This document shows, in pieces, positions 1 to 8,936 of a stretch of DNA of 64,000 bases. Both the position numbers and the translations under genes were made by a program. Within the stretch, counting starts at the first letter, position 1. Every line of letters starts with the position of its first letter. Source of the DNA: Pseudochryseolinea flava (lineage in GTDB: Bacteria > Bacteroidota > Bacteroidia > Cytophagales > Cyclobacteriaceae). The notes beneath the pieces were generated by a model that ran no database searches, was not told where the DNA came from, and saw nothing but the letters and a program-made list of their open reading frames with translations. The stretch lies in assembly GCF_003286915.1 (NCBI RefSeq), contig NZ_QMFY01000003.1, positions 248,001-312,000 on the forward strand, written 5' to 3'.

Positions 1-3000
1 ACGCTGGACTTGATTTTAATCCACGTCCACCGAACCCAGTATTGCCAATATCCAATCCCGTCATGGATGCTCCCGAAGGAACTGCAACGGTATCGGATCG
101 CAACGGTAAAGTGGTAATCTTCACCGACGGACAAAAACTGTGGGGACCTGGTCCTGCATTCCAAGAAATAACCACCACGGCAGGTACTCCTGTAGACCTT
201 GGTGGAGATCCCGGCTCATCACAGTCAGCATTGATTGTTCCCGTGCGCGGAGATGAAACCCTTTACTACATCTTTACAACACGGCAAGTTTACGACGTTA
301 CAGGTGCTTACGAATTGCGATATGCATTGTTCGATCGTAAGAAAGGCACCATCGGCCAGGTTGTATCCCAAGGTGTTCTTTTCCGTCGCAGCACAGAGCG
401 TATTACTGCCTCTGCATCGGGCTGGCTAATTGCGCACGAATTTGGAAACAATGCATTCCGTGCTTATCCGATCTCAACACAAGGTATCGGAAATCCCGTA
501 ACCTCTGGCATCGGTTCCGATCACACTACAGCAGTGGCACAAGCAGGTCAAGGCTACATGAAGTTATCACCGAACAATATTTTAGCGGTAGCACTTTCTA
601 CGCCACCAACGCATCACATCGAGATGTTTGACTTCGCGGACAGCACAGGTATTATTAGCAACTTCCGTCAGGTAGCACTCAAGAATGAAATGAATGCGCA
701 AGTATATGGCATCGAGTTCGCCGGTGATCGCATGTTCGCGTCGTTGAGTTCGACAGCGCCCGGAACACCTTCGTTTCTGTATGAGTTTGCGATCGATGCA
801 ACAACCAGAATAGCAACGGAAGTTGTTCCTGTTGTTCCTCCTGCACCCAATACAGATAAACAATCCGACAAGCCTTTAAATGGCGTCAAACTTGGCGCGC
901 TGCAAGTCGGTCCCAATGGACAAATATATGTCGCCTATGAAACACCTGGTACACCCAACGGCTTCGTGGGTACCATTCAATTGAGTGGAGACATCAGAGT
1001 GATATCGACATTGAACCTGAATGGTCAGCCATTGGCTGGGGGAACATTCAGTAAACTAGGACTCCCTAATTTTGTACAGAACCTGATGGATCAGCCATCT
1101 ACACCATCGATGAATGTTGCCGGATTCTGTTTCGGCGAAGAAACTATTTTCACAGGAACCGGTGGAGATAATATCGATGAGCTAGAATGGTTCATCGACG
1201 GTGTCGTCTACGGAACTAAGAGTTCTAGAAATACAGAAATCAGGCGGGAACTTTCTCTCGGCCCACATACTGTGCGCTTGGAAATTACCAATCGTTGTAA
1301 AGGCGTTGTTGCTGTATTCACACAAAACTTCACGATCGTAGAACCACCACAAGCGCCTACTACGCCACAGACCCTGTGTACACCACCGCTGGTGTTGAAT
1401 GCCAATCCTCGACCTGAACCTGGTCTCACATATCTATGGTCAACAGGGCAAACCACAAGTTTACTTTCTGTAAGCCGCATTGGTAGGTACTCAGTAAATA
1501 TTACCAGTACCATTACAGGGTGTAGCACCAATGCAGAAATTGAAGTATTACCCGGAACCCGCCAGGTTGATTTTGGGCCCGATGTAACGACATGTTCAGG
1601 AACAGTAAACACAACATTAAATACATTCTACGCTCCTTCCGTATCACACCAATGGTATGTCAACGGAGGCATTACGGCAAACACGTCGCCAACACAAAAT
1701 GTGGATATCAGTTCTCCAGGAACGAATACCTACATCGTAGTCATCAATGAACCAAATTCCGGATGTACGACTTCAGATACAATATCGTATACCGTTAACA
1801 GAACGCCACAAGCGGTGTTAACCACTCCAGGACCAATCGCGTGTCTTTCTAATGCCGGACAAATTGACTTGAGTATTACACCGCCTCCAGCCGGCACGTC
1901 GACTTTGCAATACATCATCACCGATGGTACCGGCGCCATTGTTGGAAGCGGCACGAACGTTACTGTACCGCCGGTGTTCAACACATCCGTCACTGGTCTC
2001 GCGGCGGGCACATATACTGTTACGCTTACAGATCAATTGACAACCTGCGTCGGTGGTGCAGCCGTTACAATCAGTACAAGTGCATTCATGGTCACACCTG
2101 TGAACCAATTGATTTGCGATCCAGAAATTGTAGACGTAGCATTAACGCAATCCGATGGTGTCACACCGCTTCCGGGGCCGTTTGATGCAACGTATATTAT
2201 TACAAACACCCTTACAGGGCAAGCAACGCCAGGACAAGCCAATGGCGCTTCAACGCCGTTGCCAATTCAACTCGCTCCAGGTAATTATACAATCAATATT
2301 AATATTAATGGATGTTCTGCCGGAGCGCCACTGACCCTAGGACAAAAACCGCTTGTAGCAAATGCCGCGTTGGTGCCTGATGTTTGTAGTACGCCAGCAA
2401 CCGCCACGGCGAATCCGGGCGGCATGACGTATGAATGGACTGGGCCTACATCAGCAACGACTGGCCAAACCGTAAACATAACGGCAGCGGGAACCATTGG
2501 CGTTAAGATTTCCGATCCAACCAACGCACAATGTCCTGTAACGATCACGCAAATCGTAAATCCGACGCCAATCAATGCCGATTTTGATTTCAACGTTTGT
2601 GATAACCCGGTCGTATTAAATTCAACAACAACGCCAGCAAGTACAAACTACTCATATGTATGGCGCGACGGTGGTAGTAATATCGGCAACGGTGCACAAC
2701 TCGCGTTGCCGCCATCAATCACCAATGGCAATATTGAACTGTTCGTATTTGATGTGACAACTGGTTGCGACGACACGTCACCTGTGCGCAGTGTAGTCCC
2801 TTCAATTCCATTCACGGTCACGATCACCTATCCTTCGAATCCACCGTGCGAAAACAGCTTATTCATCTTAGAAGCACAAACAAGTATTGCAGATCCTGGA
2901 TTTACATACCGCTGGTTCTTGAACAACAACAATGGCACACCGATTAGCACGACAGATCAAGCCGTAGGTTCCCAAGCTGGACTTTACATTGTAGAAGTGA

Positions 3001-3635
3001 CCGATTCGCGTGGTTGCAAGCGTTCTGATGAAGACGCGCCGTCGTTGATTCCTACAAACGCTGGAGATCTTAGCGATCGCGGCTATATCTGTCCTTTCCC
3101 GCAGGCACCTGCCAACGTAAGAACAATTCTTCTCGACCCAGGCACTGGATACACAGATTACACTTGGTATACTGTTGTTGATGACGTACGCACACCAATA
3201 CCGGGAACGACCGGTAGCCAGACTTATCAAGCCACGGCCACTGGAACGTATCTCGTCGAATTGTTGGACTCTCGAAATTGTAATATCGTGGACCAAATTG
3301 AAATCATTGAAGAATGTGAACCCCTCGTGACAGGACCTACCGCATTCAGACCTAGTAGTACGGTTCAAGAAGGCGGCGACTTCGTGAACCAGTCGTTTAG
3401 ATTATACTCACTCTTTATTGAGGATGAAGACTTCTCGATTTACATTTTCAATCGCTGGGGCGAAATGATCTATGCATCGACAGATCGTGACTTCAGATGG
3501 AATGGTGGATATAAAAACAATATCGCACAACTTGTCCCCGCAGGCACCTATGCGTATGTGGTACGATACAAGAGTAGATATCGTCCCGAACAAGGCGTTC
3601 AAGAACAACGAGGCAGCGTTGTACTTGTTCGATAA
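1..3635 (+). CDS. T9SS-exported gliding-motility-associated C-terminal (type B sorting) protein, 5' end outside window
   Basis: The frame is open from the first bases of the window, so the true start lies upstream; about 1210 residues are visible. The N-terminal visible part (EGTATVSDRNGKVVIFTDG, SDHTTAVAQ, residues about 1-350) resembles the beta-propeller-like opening of large Bacteroidota surface proteins. The middle carries successive Ig/PKD-like units with paired cysteines (for example LTYLWSTGQT). The last ~95 residues (FNRWGEMIYAS, FRWNGGYK, VPAGTYAYVVRYK) match the CHU_C/type B T9SS sorting domain, which is normally cleaved during export through the type IX system. The expected role is a cell-surface or secreted adhesin; the ligand is unknown. 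It is followed directly by a strong terminator. Confidence 0.88.
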   Translation, partial: AGLDFNPRPPNPVLPISNPVMDAPEGTATVSDRNGKVVIFTDGQKLWGPGPAFQEITTTAGTPVDLGGDPGSSQSALIVPVRGDETLYYIFTTRQVYDVTGAYELRYALFDRKKGTIGQVVSQGVLFRRSTERITASASGWLIAHEFGNNAFRAYPISTQGIGNPVTSGIGSDHTTAVAQAGQGYMKLSPNNILAVALSTPPTHHIEMFDFADSTGIISNFRQVALKNEMNAQVYGIEFAGDRMFASLSSTAPGTPSFLYEFAIDATTRIATEVVPVVPPAPNTDKQSDKPLNGVKLGALQVGPNGQIYVAYETPGTPNGFVGTIQLSGDIRVISTLNLNGQPLAGGTFSKLGLPNFVQNLMDQPSTPSMNVAGFCFGEETIFTGTGGDNIDELEWFIDGVVYGTKSSRNTEIRRELSLGPHTVRLEITNRCKGVVAVFTQNFTIVEPPQAPTTPQTLCTPPLVLNANPRPEPGLTYLWSTGQTTSLLSVSRIGRYSVNITSTITGCSTNAEIEVLPGTRQVDFGPDVTTCSGTVNTTLNTFYAPSVSHQWYVNGGITANTSPTQNVDISSPGTNTYIVVINEPNSGCTTSDTISYTVNRTPQAVLTTPGPIACLSNAGQIDLSITPPPAGTSTLQYIITDGTGAIVGSGTNVTVPPVFNTSVTGLAAGTYTVTLTDQLTTCVGGAAVTISTSAFMVTPVNQLICDPEIVDVALTQSDGVTPLPGPFDATYIITNTLTGQATPGQANGASTPLPIQLAPGNYTINININGCSAGAPLTLGQKPLVANAALVPDVCSTPATATANPGGMTYEWTGPTSATTGQTVNITAAGTIGVKISDPTNAQCPVTITQIVNPTPINADFDFNVCDNPVVLNSTTTPASTNYSYVWRDGGSNIGNGAQLALPPSITNGNIELFVFDVTTGCDDTSPVRSVVPSIPFTVTITYPSNPPCENSLFILEAQTSIADPGFTYRWFLNNNNGTPISTTDQAVGSQAGLYIVEVTDSRGCKRSDEDAPSLIPTNAGDLSDRGYICPFPQAPANVRTILLDPGTGYTDYTWYTVVDDVRTPIPGTTGSQTYQATATGTYLVELLDSRNCNIVDQIEIIEECEPLVTGPTAFRPSSTVQEGGDFVNQSFRLYSLFIEDEDFSIYIFNRWGEMIYASTDRDFRWNGGYKNNIAQLVPAGTYAYVVRYKSRYRPEQGVQEQRGSVVLVR

Positions 3636-3659
3636 TAAGCCAAACGAATTTAGATTGCA

Positions 3660-3693
3660 GACGGTCTCAACTTTTGAGGCCGTCTTTTTTTTT
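3660..3693 (+). terminator. Rho-independent terminator of the T9SS protein gene
   Basis: A 9-bp stem (GACGGTCTC paired with GAGGCCGTC, one G-T pair), a 7-nt loop and a run of nine T follow the stop codon at 3635 by 24 bases. Confidence 0.85.
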
Positions 3694-4004
3694 GCATCAC
3701 GTGATCACGATTTTAATTTATCTGCACACCATCACCTTCCGTTTGCTTCGCTCTGAATAGAAAAGTAACAAACAGAGAGCTACAACGACGATCGTTACAT
3801 ACGGTTACCTTGCCTTGGTAAAAGCTTGTGTGGATGCAGCCTGGACGTAGGGTGGAGTTAGACTGGACAACGGGCCGAGAAATAAGCGGATTTGAGTCAG
3901 GTGATGGTGTGTACAACGCGCGTGTCAGCCGTTGTCATTGCCGTCGTGCAAATTGTCTTTATCAATTCGGTTAGGAAAGTATAATTATAATTAATTACAG
4001 CGTT
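3694..4004. other. Intergenic stretch with a dispersed-repeat fragment
   Basis: No convincing gene is visible. The segment 3756-3772 (AATAGAAAAGTAACAAA) recurs in inverted orientation at 10136-10152, which suggests a dispersed repeat family rather than unique regulatory DNA. The last ~40 bases before 4005 are A/T-rich (TATAATTATAATTAATTA) and are the likely promoter and leader of the next gene. Confidence 0.45.
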
Positions 4005-4544
4005 ATGGCAACAGTATTACCATCAAGTTTTTTAGATGGACTCAGCGGCAAGTTCGGGAGTAATTTTGTTTTTAGAACGATGCGTGGCAAAACTTTTATC
4101 AGCGCTTTACCACAGCAGATCAATTCAAACAAGAGTGAGGCACAACGAAATACACGCCTTCAATTTAAACGCGCGTCCGCATGGGCTCGTTCTATCCTAC
4201 TCGATCCCGAAAAGAAAGCTTACTATATCCAGCGCGCAAAAGCATTAAAACTTCCCAATGCGTATACCGCTGCCGTGACAGACTTCATGCGTAAACCAAA
4301 GGTTGAGAAAACGATATATCGCAATACAGTTTTATACACGGTAAGAAAAAAAGGATTTGCCATCGATAACGTAATGGTGAAAAATGGCATGACCGATGAA
4401 CCAACAAATTCAATCACAACAAACAAACATCATCGCGAATGGCTTATCGAACATCGTAAAGACATCCCACTACCACCTTCGCTACGGCTGATCATCACCG
4501 ATGGAACAGGAAGTGTAATCGACTATCCGTTGCCTCTTTCATGA
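4005..4544 (+). CDS. Bacteroidota-type conserved hypothetical protein
   Basis: A 179-residue protein starting MATVLPSSFLDGLSGKFG. The N-terminal pattern GKFGSNFVFRTMRGKTFIS, then SEAQRNTRLQFKRASAWAR and DPEKKAYYIQRAK followed by NAYTAAVTDFMRK, resembles a group of short hypothetical proteins common in Bacteroidota (DUF6266-like in its opening, by memory). There is no signal peptide, membrane segment or catalytic motif. It is preceded by an A/T-rich leader and followed within six bases by the 110-bp tandem repeat array. The function is unknown. Confidence 0.7.
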   Translation: MATVLPSSFLDGLSGKFGSNFVFRTMRGKTFISALPQQINSNKSEAQRNTRLQFKRASAWARSILLDPEKKAYYIQRAKALKLPNAYTAAVTDFMRKPKVEKTIYRNTVLYTVRKKGFAIDNVMVKNGMTDEPTNSITTNKHHREWLIEHRKDIPLPPSLRLIITDGTGSVIDYPLPLS

Positions 4545-4549
4545 GGGAT

Positions 4550-5092
4550 GCCACGAACACAACGTTCACAAGGGAATGCCGAAGTACCGCCTTGTGTTCC
4601 TAGTGCTCCTTGTGGCAAAAAGAATTCTGCTATCTACTTAGCATGCACAAGTTAAGCCACGAAGAACACAATGTTCACAAGGGAATGCCGACGTGCCCGC
4701 CTTGTGTTCCTCGTGCTCCTTGTGGCGAAATGAATTCTGCTATCTACTTAGCGTGCATAAGTTTAGCCACGAAGAACACAATGTTCACAAGGGAATGCCG
4801 AAGTTTCGCCCTCGTGTTCCTCGTGCGCTTTGTGGCGAAATGAATTCTGCTATCTACTTAGCGTGCATAAGTTTAGCCACGAAGAACACAACGTTCACAA
4901 GGGAATGCCGAAGTACCGCCCTCGTGTTCCTCGTGCGCTTTGTGGCGAAATGAATTCTGGTTCTATTTAGCGTGCACAAGTTTAGCCACGAAGAACACAA
5001 CGTTCACAAGGGAATGCCGAAGTACCGCCTTGTGTTCCTCGTGCCCTTTGTGGCGAAATGAATTCTGCTATCTACTTAGCCTGCACAAGTGC
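4550..5092. repeat. Five tandem copies of a ~110-bp hairpin-forming repeat
   Basis: Copies begin (GCCACGAA) at 4550, 4656, 4766, 4876 and 4985, giving spacings of 106, 110, 110 and 109 bases. The landmark GAATTCTG recurs at 4622, 4732, 4842, 4952 and 5060. Each unit contains near-complementary arms (CACGAAGAACACAA with TTGTGTTCCTCGTG, 13 of 14 positions; outer GCCAC with GTGGC), so each can fold into a long stem with a ~30-nt loop. The period is not a multiple of three and the reading frames crossing it drift, so the array is not coding. Confidence 0.93.
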
Positions 5093-5356
5093 GAGTTAGT
5101 TTATCCCCAACGAATTACTAACGTTATTGCCTTTCCAGAAAGGCATTCACACGATTAACGATTAACGATTCAAGAATAAGGACTAAAACCCGTTCATCGA
5201 AAAAACACACGCACATTATTAATGCTACCATGAATCAGTCTCGAATTTCGAAGCACACACGAACACATCATTTTTTCTACAAGTATTCTTCAGAAGTAAA
5301 TTGAATTTTGGATTTCATTTCTCTAACTATACGTAGCATTAATCCAAATCTATCCC

Positions 5357-6991
5357 ATGCGTAAAATACTTTGTACACTCCTACTTTGCTCAATCGCACT
5401 CGTAGGCTTCGCACAACAAAAGAAAGAAACGCGGCTGGCCATCATTCCGCAGCCCTCATCCGTAACAGTCACCGACGCTAAACCTTTATTGCTTGGCAAG
5501 GAAATTATCCTTCAGGCAAACACGGACGAATGCAAAGAGATCGCTGCATTCATCAAAGAATACTTTGCTTCTACAGATACTAAGAAAGCTGTTACGATTA
5601 TTGACAACAACACATCAACGGTAAAAAATCAAACCGTCATTAAATTATCACTCCAACGAACGGCGGACTTAGCGACAGAAGGCGCATACGCACTTAACGT
5701 ATCCGCTAACGGCGTTGAGATTTCAGCGCCGACAAGTGCCGGTGTTTTCTACGGTACACAAACACTCTTACAAATCCTGTCGCAATATCCGACGAGTATT
5801 CCGGCGTTAGCCATCACCGACGCACCGCGTTTTAGCTATCGTGGTATTCACCTTGACGTAGGCCGTCATATGTATCCGGTCGCGTTCATAAAAAAATTTA
5901 TTGACTTGATGGCATTTCATAAATTCAATCGCTTCCACTGGCACCTTACCGAAGATCAGGGATGGCGAATAGAAATCAAGCAGTATCCAAAGCTTCAAGA
6001 AATTGCTGCCTATCGTAAGGAGACGGTGATCGGAAAGGCAAGCAGTAAAAATCCGGGCAAGAATTTCGATGGCCAACGTTATGGCGGTTATTACACTCAG
6101 GAAGAAATTAAAGATGTAGTGGCATACGCTAAACAACGTTATGTAACCGTTGTTCCCGAAATTGAATTACCAGGGCATGCACAAGCAGCGTTATCAGCCT
6201 ATAGTGAACTTGGTTGTACAGGTGGACCTTATGCGGCTGCAACTACATGGGGTGTATTTCCAGAAGTATTTTGTGCAGGAAAAGAAGAAACATTTACGTT
6301 TCTCCAAAATGTTCTTGACGAAACACTCGCGTTATTTCCAAGTGAATACATACACATTGGTGGCGACGAATGTCCGAAGACGAGATGGCAAGCTTGCCCG
6401 CATTGCCAGAAGCGAATGAAAGATGAAGGACTAAAAGATGAACACGAATTGCAAAGCTATTTCATCCAACGCATCGAAAAATATTTAAACAGCAAAGGTC
6501 GTCGCATCATCGGATGGGATGAAATCTTGGAAGGTGGATTGGCACCGGATGCAACTGTGATGAGCTGGCGTGGCGAAGAAGGTGGCATTGCCGCAGCGAA
6601 ACAAAAACACGATGTGATTATGACACCAGGCGATTGGTGCTACTTCGATAAATTCCAAGCAGATCCAAAAAATGAACCATTGGCAATTGGCGGATTTCTT
6701 CCCGTAAAAAAAGTGTATGAATACGAACCTGTTCCTCCACAACTTTCCGCTGATGAGGCCAAGCATGTTCTCGGTGCGCAAGCCAACGTGTGGACAGAGT
6801 ACATCAAGACAAGTGACCATGTAGAGTATATGGTTTATCCCCGCGCAGTTGCTATGGCGGAAGTCGTTTGGTCTGCAAAAGAAGTTAGAAATTACGACGA
6901 CTTCTTAAAACGTCTGGAAATTCACCTAAAGCGTTTGGACGTTAAAAAGGTAAATTACGCGAAGCATGTAAAGGAGGAGTTCAAAAAATAA
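5357..6991 (+). CDS. Secreted beta-N-acetylhexosaminidase, GH20 family
   Basis: A 544-residue protein. A signal peptide (MRKILCTLLLCSIALVGFAQ) targets it to the periplasm or surface. Residues ~28-150 form the GH20b-like N-terminal domain (IIPQPSSVTV). The TIM-barrel follows, with YRGIHLDVGRHMYP, FNRFHWHLTEDQGWRIE and the catalytic pair D337-E338 in HIGGDECPKTRW, the acid/base Glu plus the Asp that supports substrate-assisted catalysis by the N-acetyl group. Late motifs MSWRGEEGG and GAQANVWTEYI complete the active site. It should remove terminal beta-GlcNAc/GalNAc from chitin fragments, glycoproteins or peptidoglycan-derived sugars. The length is typical. It is monocistronic, with the repeat array upstream. 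Confidence 0.95.
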   Translation: MRKILCTLLLCSIALVGFAQQKKETRLAIIPQPSSVTVTDAKPLLLGKEIILQANTDECKEIAAFIKEYFASTDTKKAVTIIDNNTSTVKNQTVIKLSLQRTADLATEGAYALNVSANGVEISAPTSAGVFYGTQTLLQILSQYPTSIPALAITDAPRFSYRGIHLDVGRHMYPVAFIKKFIDLMAFHKFNRFHWHLTEDQGWRIEIKQYPKLQEIAAYRKETVIGKASSKNPGKNFDGQRYGGYYTQEEIKDVVAYAKQRYVTVVPEIELPGHAQAALSAYSELGCTGGPYAAATTWGVFPEVFCAGKEETFTFLQNVLDETLALFPSEYIHIGGDECPKTRWQACPHCQKRMKDEGLKDEHELQSYFIQRIEKYLNSKGRRIIGWDEILEGGLAPDATVMSWRGEEGGIAAAKQKHDVIMTPGDWCYFDKFQADPKNEPLAIGGFLPVKKVYEYEPVPPQLSADEAKHVLGAQANVWTEYIKTSDHVEYMVYPRAVAMAEVVWSAKEVRNYDDFLKRLEIHLKRLDVKKVNYAKHVKEEFKK

Positions 6992-7104
6992 GATCTGCAT
7001 AAAAGGTGGTTATCCGTTGTTCGGCAGTCCTGGGCGACGGATAACCAACACCAATTGCAAAATGGCACGGCGTTCGCTACTTTTGATTGGTTTAATTAAC
7101 TACT

Positions 7105-7461
7105 ATGAAAACGACATCCAGAATATTTCTTGCCGCTACATTTGTAATGCTTCTTTGCATGGCTTCTGCTTTTCAATTAATCAAAACGCAGATCAGCATC
7201 ACGATCAGAAACGACCTTGGCAATACGGAAGAGGGCGCGACAGTAAAACTTTATGCTACCGAAGATGACTACAAGACTGAAAAAAATCCGGTTGCGGAAG
7301 GAACAACAGATGCAAAGGGTATTGTAAAATTTAAAGAACTGAAAGCGATCTCTTATTTCGTTCTTGCACAAAAAGACGACAAAGACAATTTTGGCGGCGG
7401 TGAGCAGACCGGTAAGCTTGAAGCAAACCGTGTTAATAAAGTAACCATTGTTATTCAGTAG
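7105..7461 (+). CDS. Secreted protein with a carboxypeptidase-regulatory-like fold
   Basis: A 118-residue protein with a signal peptide (MKTTSRIFLAATFVMLLCMASAF), then a single beta-sandwich-like domain: ISITIRNDLGNTEEGATVKLY, AEGTTDAKGIVKFKEL, YFVLAQ, VNKVTIVIQ. The order is that of a SpaA/CarboxypepD_reg fold with a transthyretin-like topology. Such small stand-alone domains are common and uncharacterised in Cytophagales. It has no catalytic residues. The next gene starts two bases after its stop, so the two are probably co-transcribed. Confidence 0.72.
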   Translation: MKTTSRIFLAATFVMLLCMASAFQLIKTQISITIRNDLGNTEEGATVKLYATEDDYKTEKNPVAEGTTDAKGIVKFKELKAISYFVLAQKDDKDNFGGGEQTGKLEANRVNKVTIVIQ

Positions 7462-7463
7462 CT

Positions 7464-7871
7464 GTGTGGCTTTGCCCTGCATGTAAACGTTCATTCAGGA
7501 ACGCCGGCCAAAAACACCATTGCGAACTCACCACTACACAAGCCCAGCTTGAAGGCCAGCCGGAGGCTGTAGTTAAGATGTTCAACAAAATTATACGAAT
7601 AGTCAAAAAGATCGGGCCTTATCAAGAAAGCCCGATCAAAGACTATATTATGCTCAAACATCGAAGCACTTTCTTAACCATCAAACCAAGAAAGAAATAT
7701 CTTGACATCACGTTTTTTCTGCCAGACACCTCCATAGACTTCCCCATCTTCAACTCACGACGGACTTCAAGACATCGTGTTACACATGTTGCGCGGTTTG
7801 AATCCGCCGATGATATTTCAGACCTTGTAGCCGATTGGATTTCTCAGTCTTATAGCATTACCGGATCATGA
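7464..7871 (+). CDS. DUF5655-like protein with an N-terminal zinc-finger-like motif
   Basis: A 135-residue protein that starts at a GTG two bases after the previous stop. The opening WLCPACKRSFRNAGQKHHCE is a C-x2-C...H-x-C metal-binding motif, followed by a compact domain (VVKMFNKIIRIVKKIGPYQ, IMLKHRSTFLTIKPRKKYLDITFFL) that matches my memory of DUF5655 proteins. No enzymatic role is known. Its stop overlaps the NUDIX start by four bases (ATGA), indicating translational coupling. GTG is chosen because no ATG lies near the conserved CPAC motif. Confidence 0.72.
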   Translation: MWLCPACKRSFRNAGQKHHCELTTTQAQLEGQPEAVVKMFNKIIRIVKKIGPYQESPIKDYIMLKHRSTFLTIKPRKKYLDITFFLPDTSIDFPIFNSRRTSRHRVTHVARFESADDISDLVADWISQSYSITGS

Positions 7872-8416
7872 AAACCAGACCAGCTTTAATTGCAGCAATT
7901 CAACAATATGAAAGTCTCTATTCTACAGAGCAGAATTACAAGCAACAATTCCTCGACCTTCTAAAACACAATCGTTGCTATCATCGCGACTTTCTGCCTG
8001 GACACATGACTGGGTCGGCGTGGATACTCGACGATTCCATGCAGTATGTTTTACTTACGCTGCATGCAAAACTTAATCGTTGGCTTCAACCAGGAGGTCA
8101 TGCTGATGGTGATGAGAATATCTTTCAAGTTGCCCTGCGCGAAGCAACGGAAGAAACTGGTTTGAAGACACTAACCCCGTTAAGCCCGGACTTACTCTTC
8201 GATATTGATGTTCATCTCATTCCTGCGCGAAGTCAATTTCAGGCACATGATCATTATGATGTTAGATTTGTTTTCGTTGCCGACAAAAACGAAAAGCTGG
8301 ACATTACCGATGAAAGTCATGATCTCCAATGGGTTCCACTGAAAAAACTAGAGTCATTCACCGACAACAATTCGCTTTTTAGGATGCGTGAAAAAACCAG
8401 TCACTTGCGAAGTTGA
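7868..8416 (+). CDS. NUDIX hydrolase
   Basis: A 182-residue protein with a complete Nudix box, G-x5-E-x7-REATEETGL, in GGHADGDENIFQVALREA, preceded by LNRWLQPGGH. These residues coordinate Mg2+ and the diphosphate substrate, so it should hydrolyse nucleoside-diphosphate-X compounds; the specific substrate cannot be read. The N-terminal ~35 residues form a helical extension seen in ADP-ribose/phosphohydrolase-like members. It overlaps the DUF5655 gene by four bases. Confidence 0.88.
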   Translation: MKTRPALIAAIQQYESLYSTEQNYKQQFLDLLKHNRCYHRDFLPGHMTGSAWILDDSMQYVLLTLHAKLNRWLQPGGHADGDENIFQVALREATEETGLKTLTPLSPDLLFDIDVHLIPARSQFQAHDHYDVRFVFVADKNEKLDITDESHDLQWVPLKKLESFTDNNSLFRMREKTSHLRS

Positions 8417-8550
8417 ATATGAACATGATCCGCTGCAAAAAGTAACGATGTACACAACTAAAACCGATTAGGTAGATTATACACCGAATTGCTAAAAGTG
8501 TTCGTATTACAAAAAGAAAACGATCCTTAAGAACCGTATCTTAAGAGGTG

Positions 8551-8712
8551 TTACTTACTGGCCAATAGCATCAGACCAAATGCTATAACAGCAAGCCAGA
8601 ATTTATAGTATGAAAGAAAGTAAATTGAAATAAACCCAAGGTGCATCAATACCGCAACAAGCACGAGTATTACTGCGATGGCTTTAATGATGTTTCTTGT
8701 CTTGTTACTCAT
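8551..8712 (-). CDS. Small two-helix membrane protein
   Basis: A 53-residue reading frame on the minus strand (start MSNKTRNIIKAIAVILVLVA, end ASK). Residues ~9-30 and ~38-51 are strongly hydrophobic, giving two predicted membrane helices with a positively charged N-terminus. The A-rich leader before the ATG fits Bacteroidota starts. I do not recognise a family. It lies in the otherwise empty 8417-8927 gap. A 7-bp inverted repeat (CTTAAGA/TCTTAAG, 8527-8546) sits just past its stop and past the convergent NUDIX gene and may end transcription. Confidence 0.6.
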   Translation of the reverse strand: MSNKTRNIIKAIAVILVLVAVLMHLGFISIYFLSYYKFWLAVIAFGLMLLASK

Positions 8713-8893
8713 AGTAAGTTTTTTTTATGATGAGACGTCCTCATGCTTGAAAAAAGAGCTCTAAAGAAATCTTCAGCCCTCAAATATCAACATACTTCAT
8801 ACAAAAAAAAATAAGCGAACTCAGAATCAAGGGCTAAGAAAGGGAACGGATTAGACCACGGAAGCCCACGGGGACAACCTTTCTTTAAAAACT

Positions 8894-8930
8894 TTGAGCT
8901 TTCCGCTTTAAGCTTTAAGCTCTAACTTTG
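8894..8930 (+). promoter_or_regulatory. Possible Bacteroidota-type promoter of sua5
   Basis: TAACTTTG at 8923-8930 fits the -7 consensus TAnnTTTG. TTG at 8894-8896 could serve as the -33 element, but the spacing of 26 bases is longer than the usual ~19-23. Transcription would begin very near the ATG at 8937. Confidence 0.3.
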
Positions 8931-8936
8931 CCGACT

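Noticed and set aside
582-3608. Many antisense open frames opposite the T9SS protein gene
   Set aside because: They are shadows of the repetitive coding strand, with no promoter or family support.
3713-3916. Minus-strand open frame of 67 codons
   Set aside because: It lies in a dispersed-repeat region and the peptide has no domain or signal features.
4550-5092. Possible CRISPR array
   Set aside because: Repeats are 110 bp with no short conserved repeat and unique spacer alternation, and no cas genes are present.
4610-5158. Open frames crossing the 110-bp repeats, with repeated peptide segments
   Set aside because: The repeat period is not a multiple of three; the frames shift from copy to copy, lack start contexts and reflect DNA repetition.
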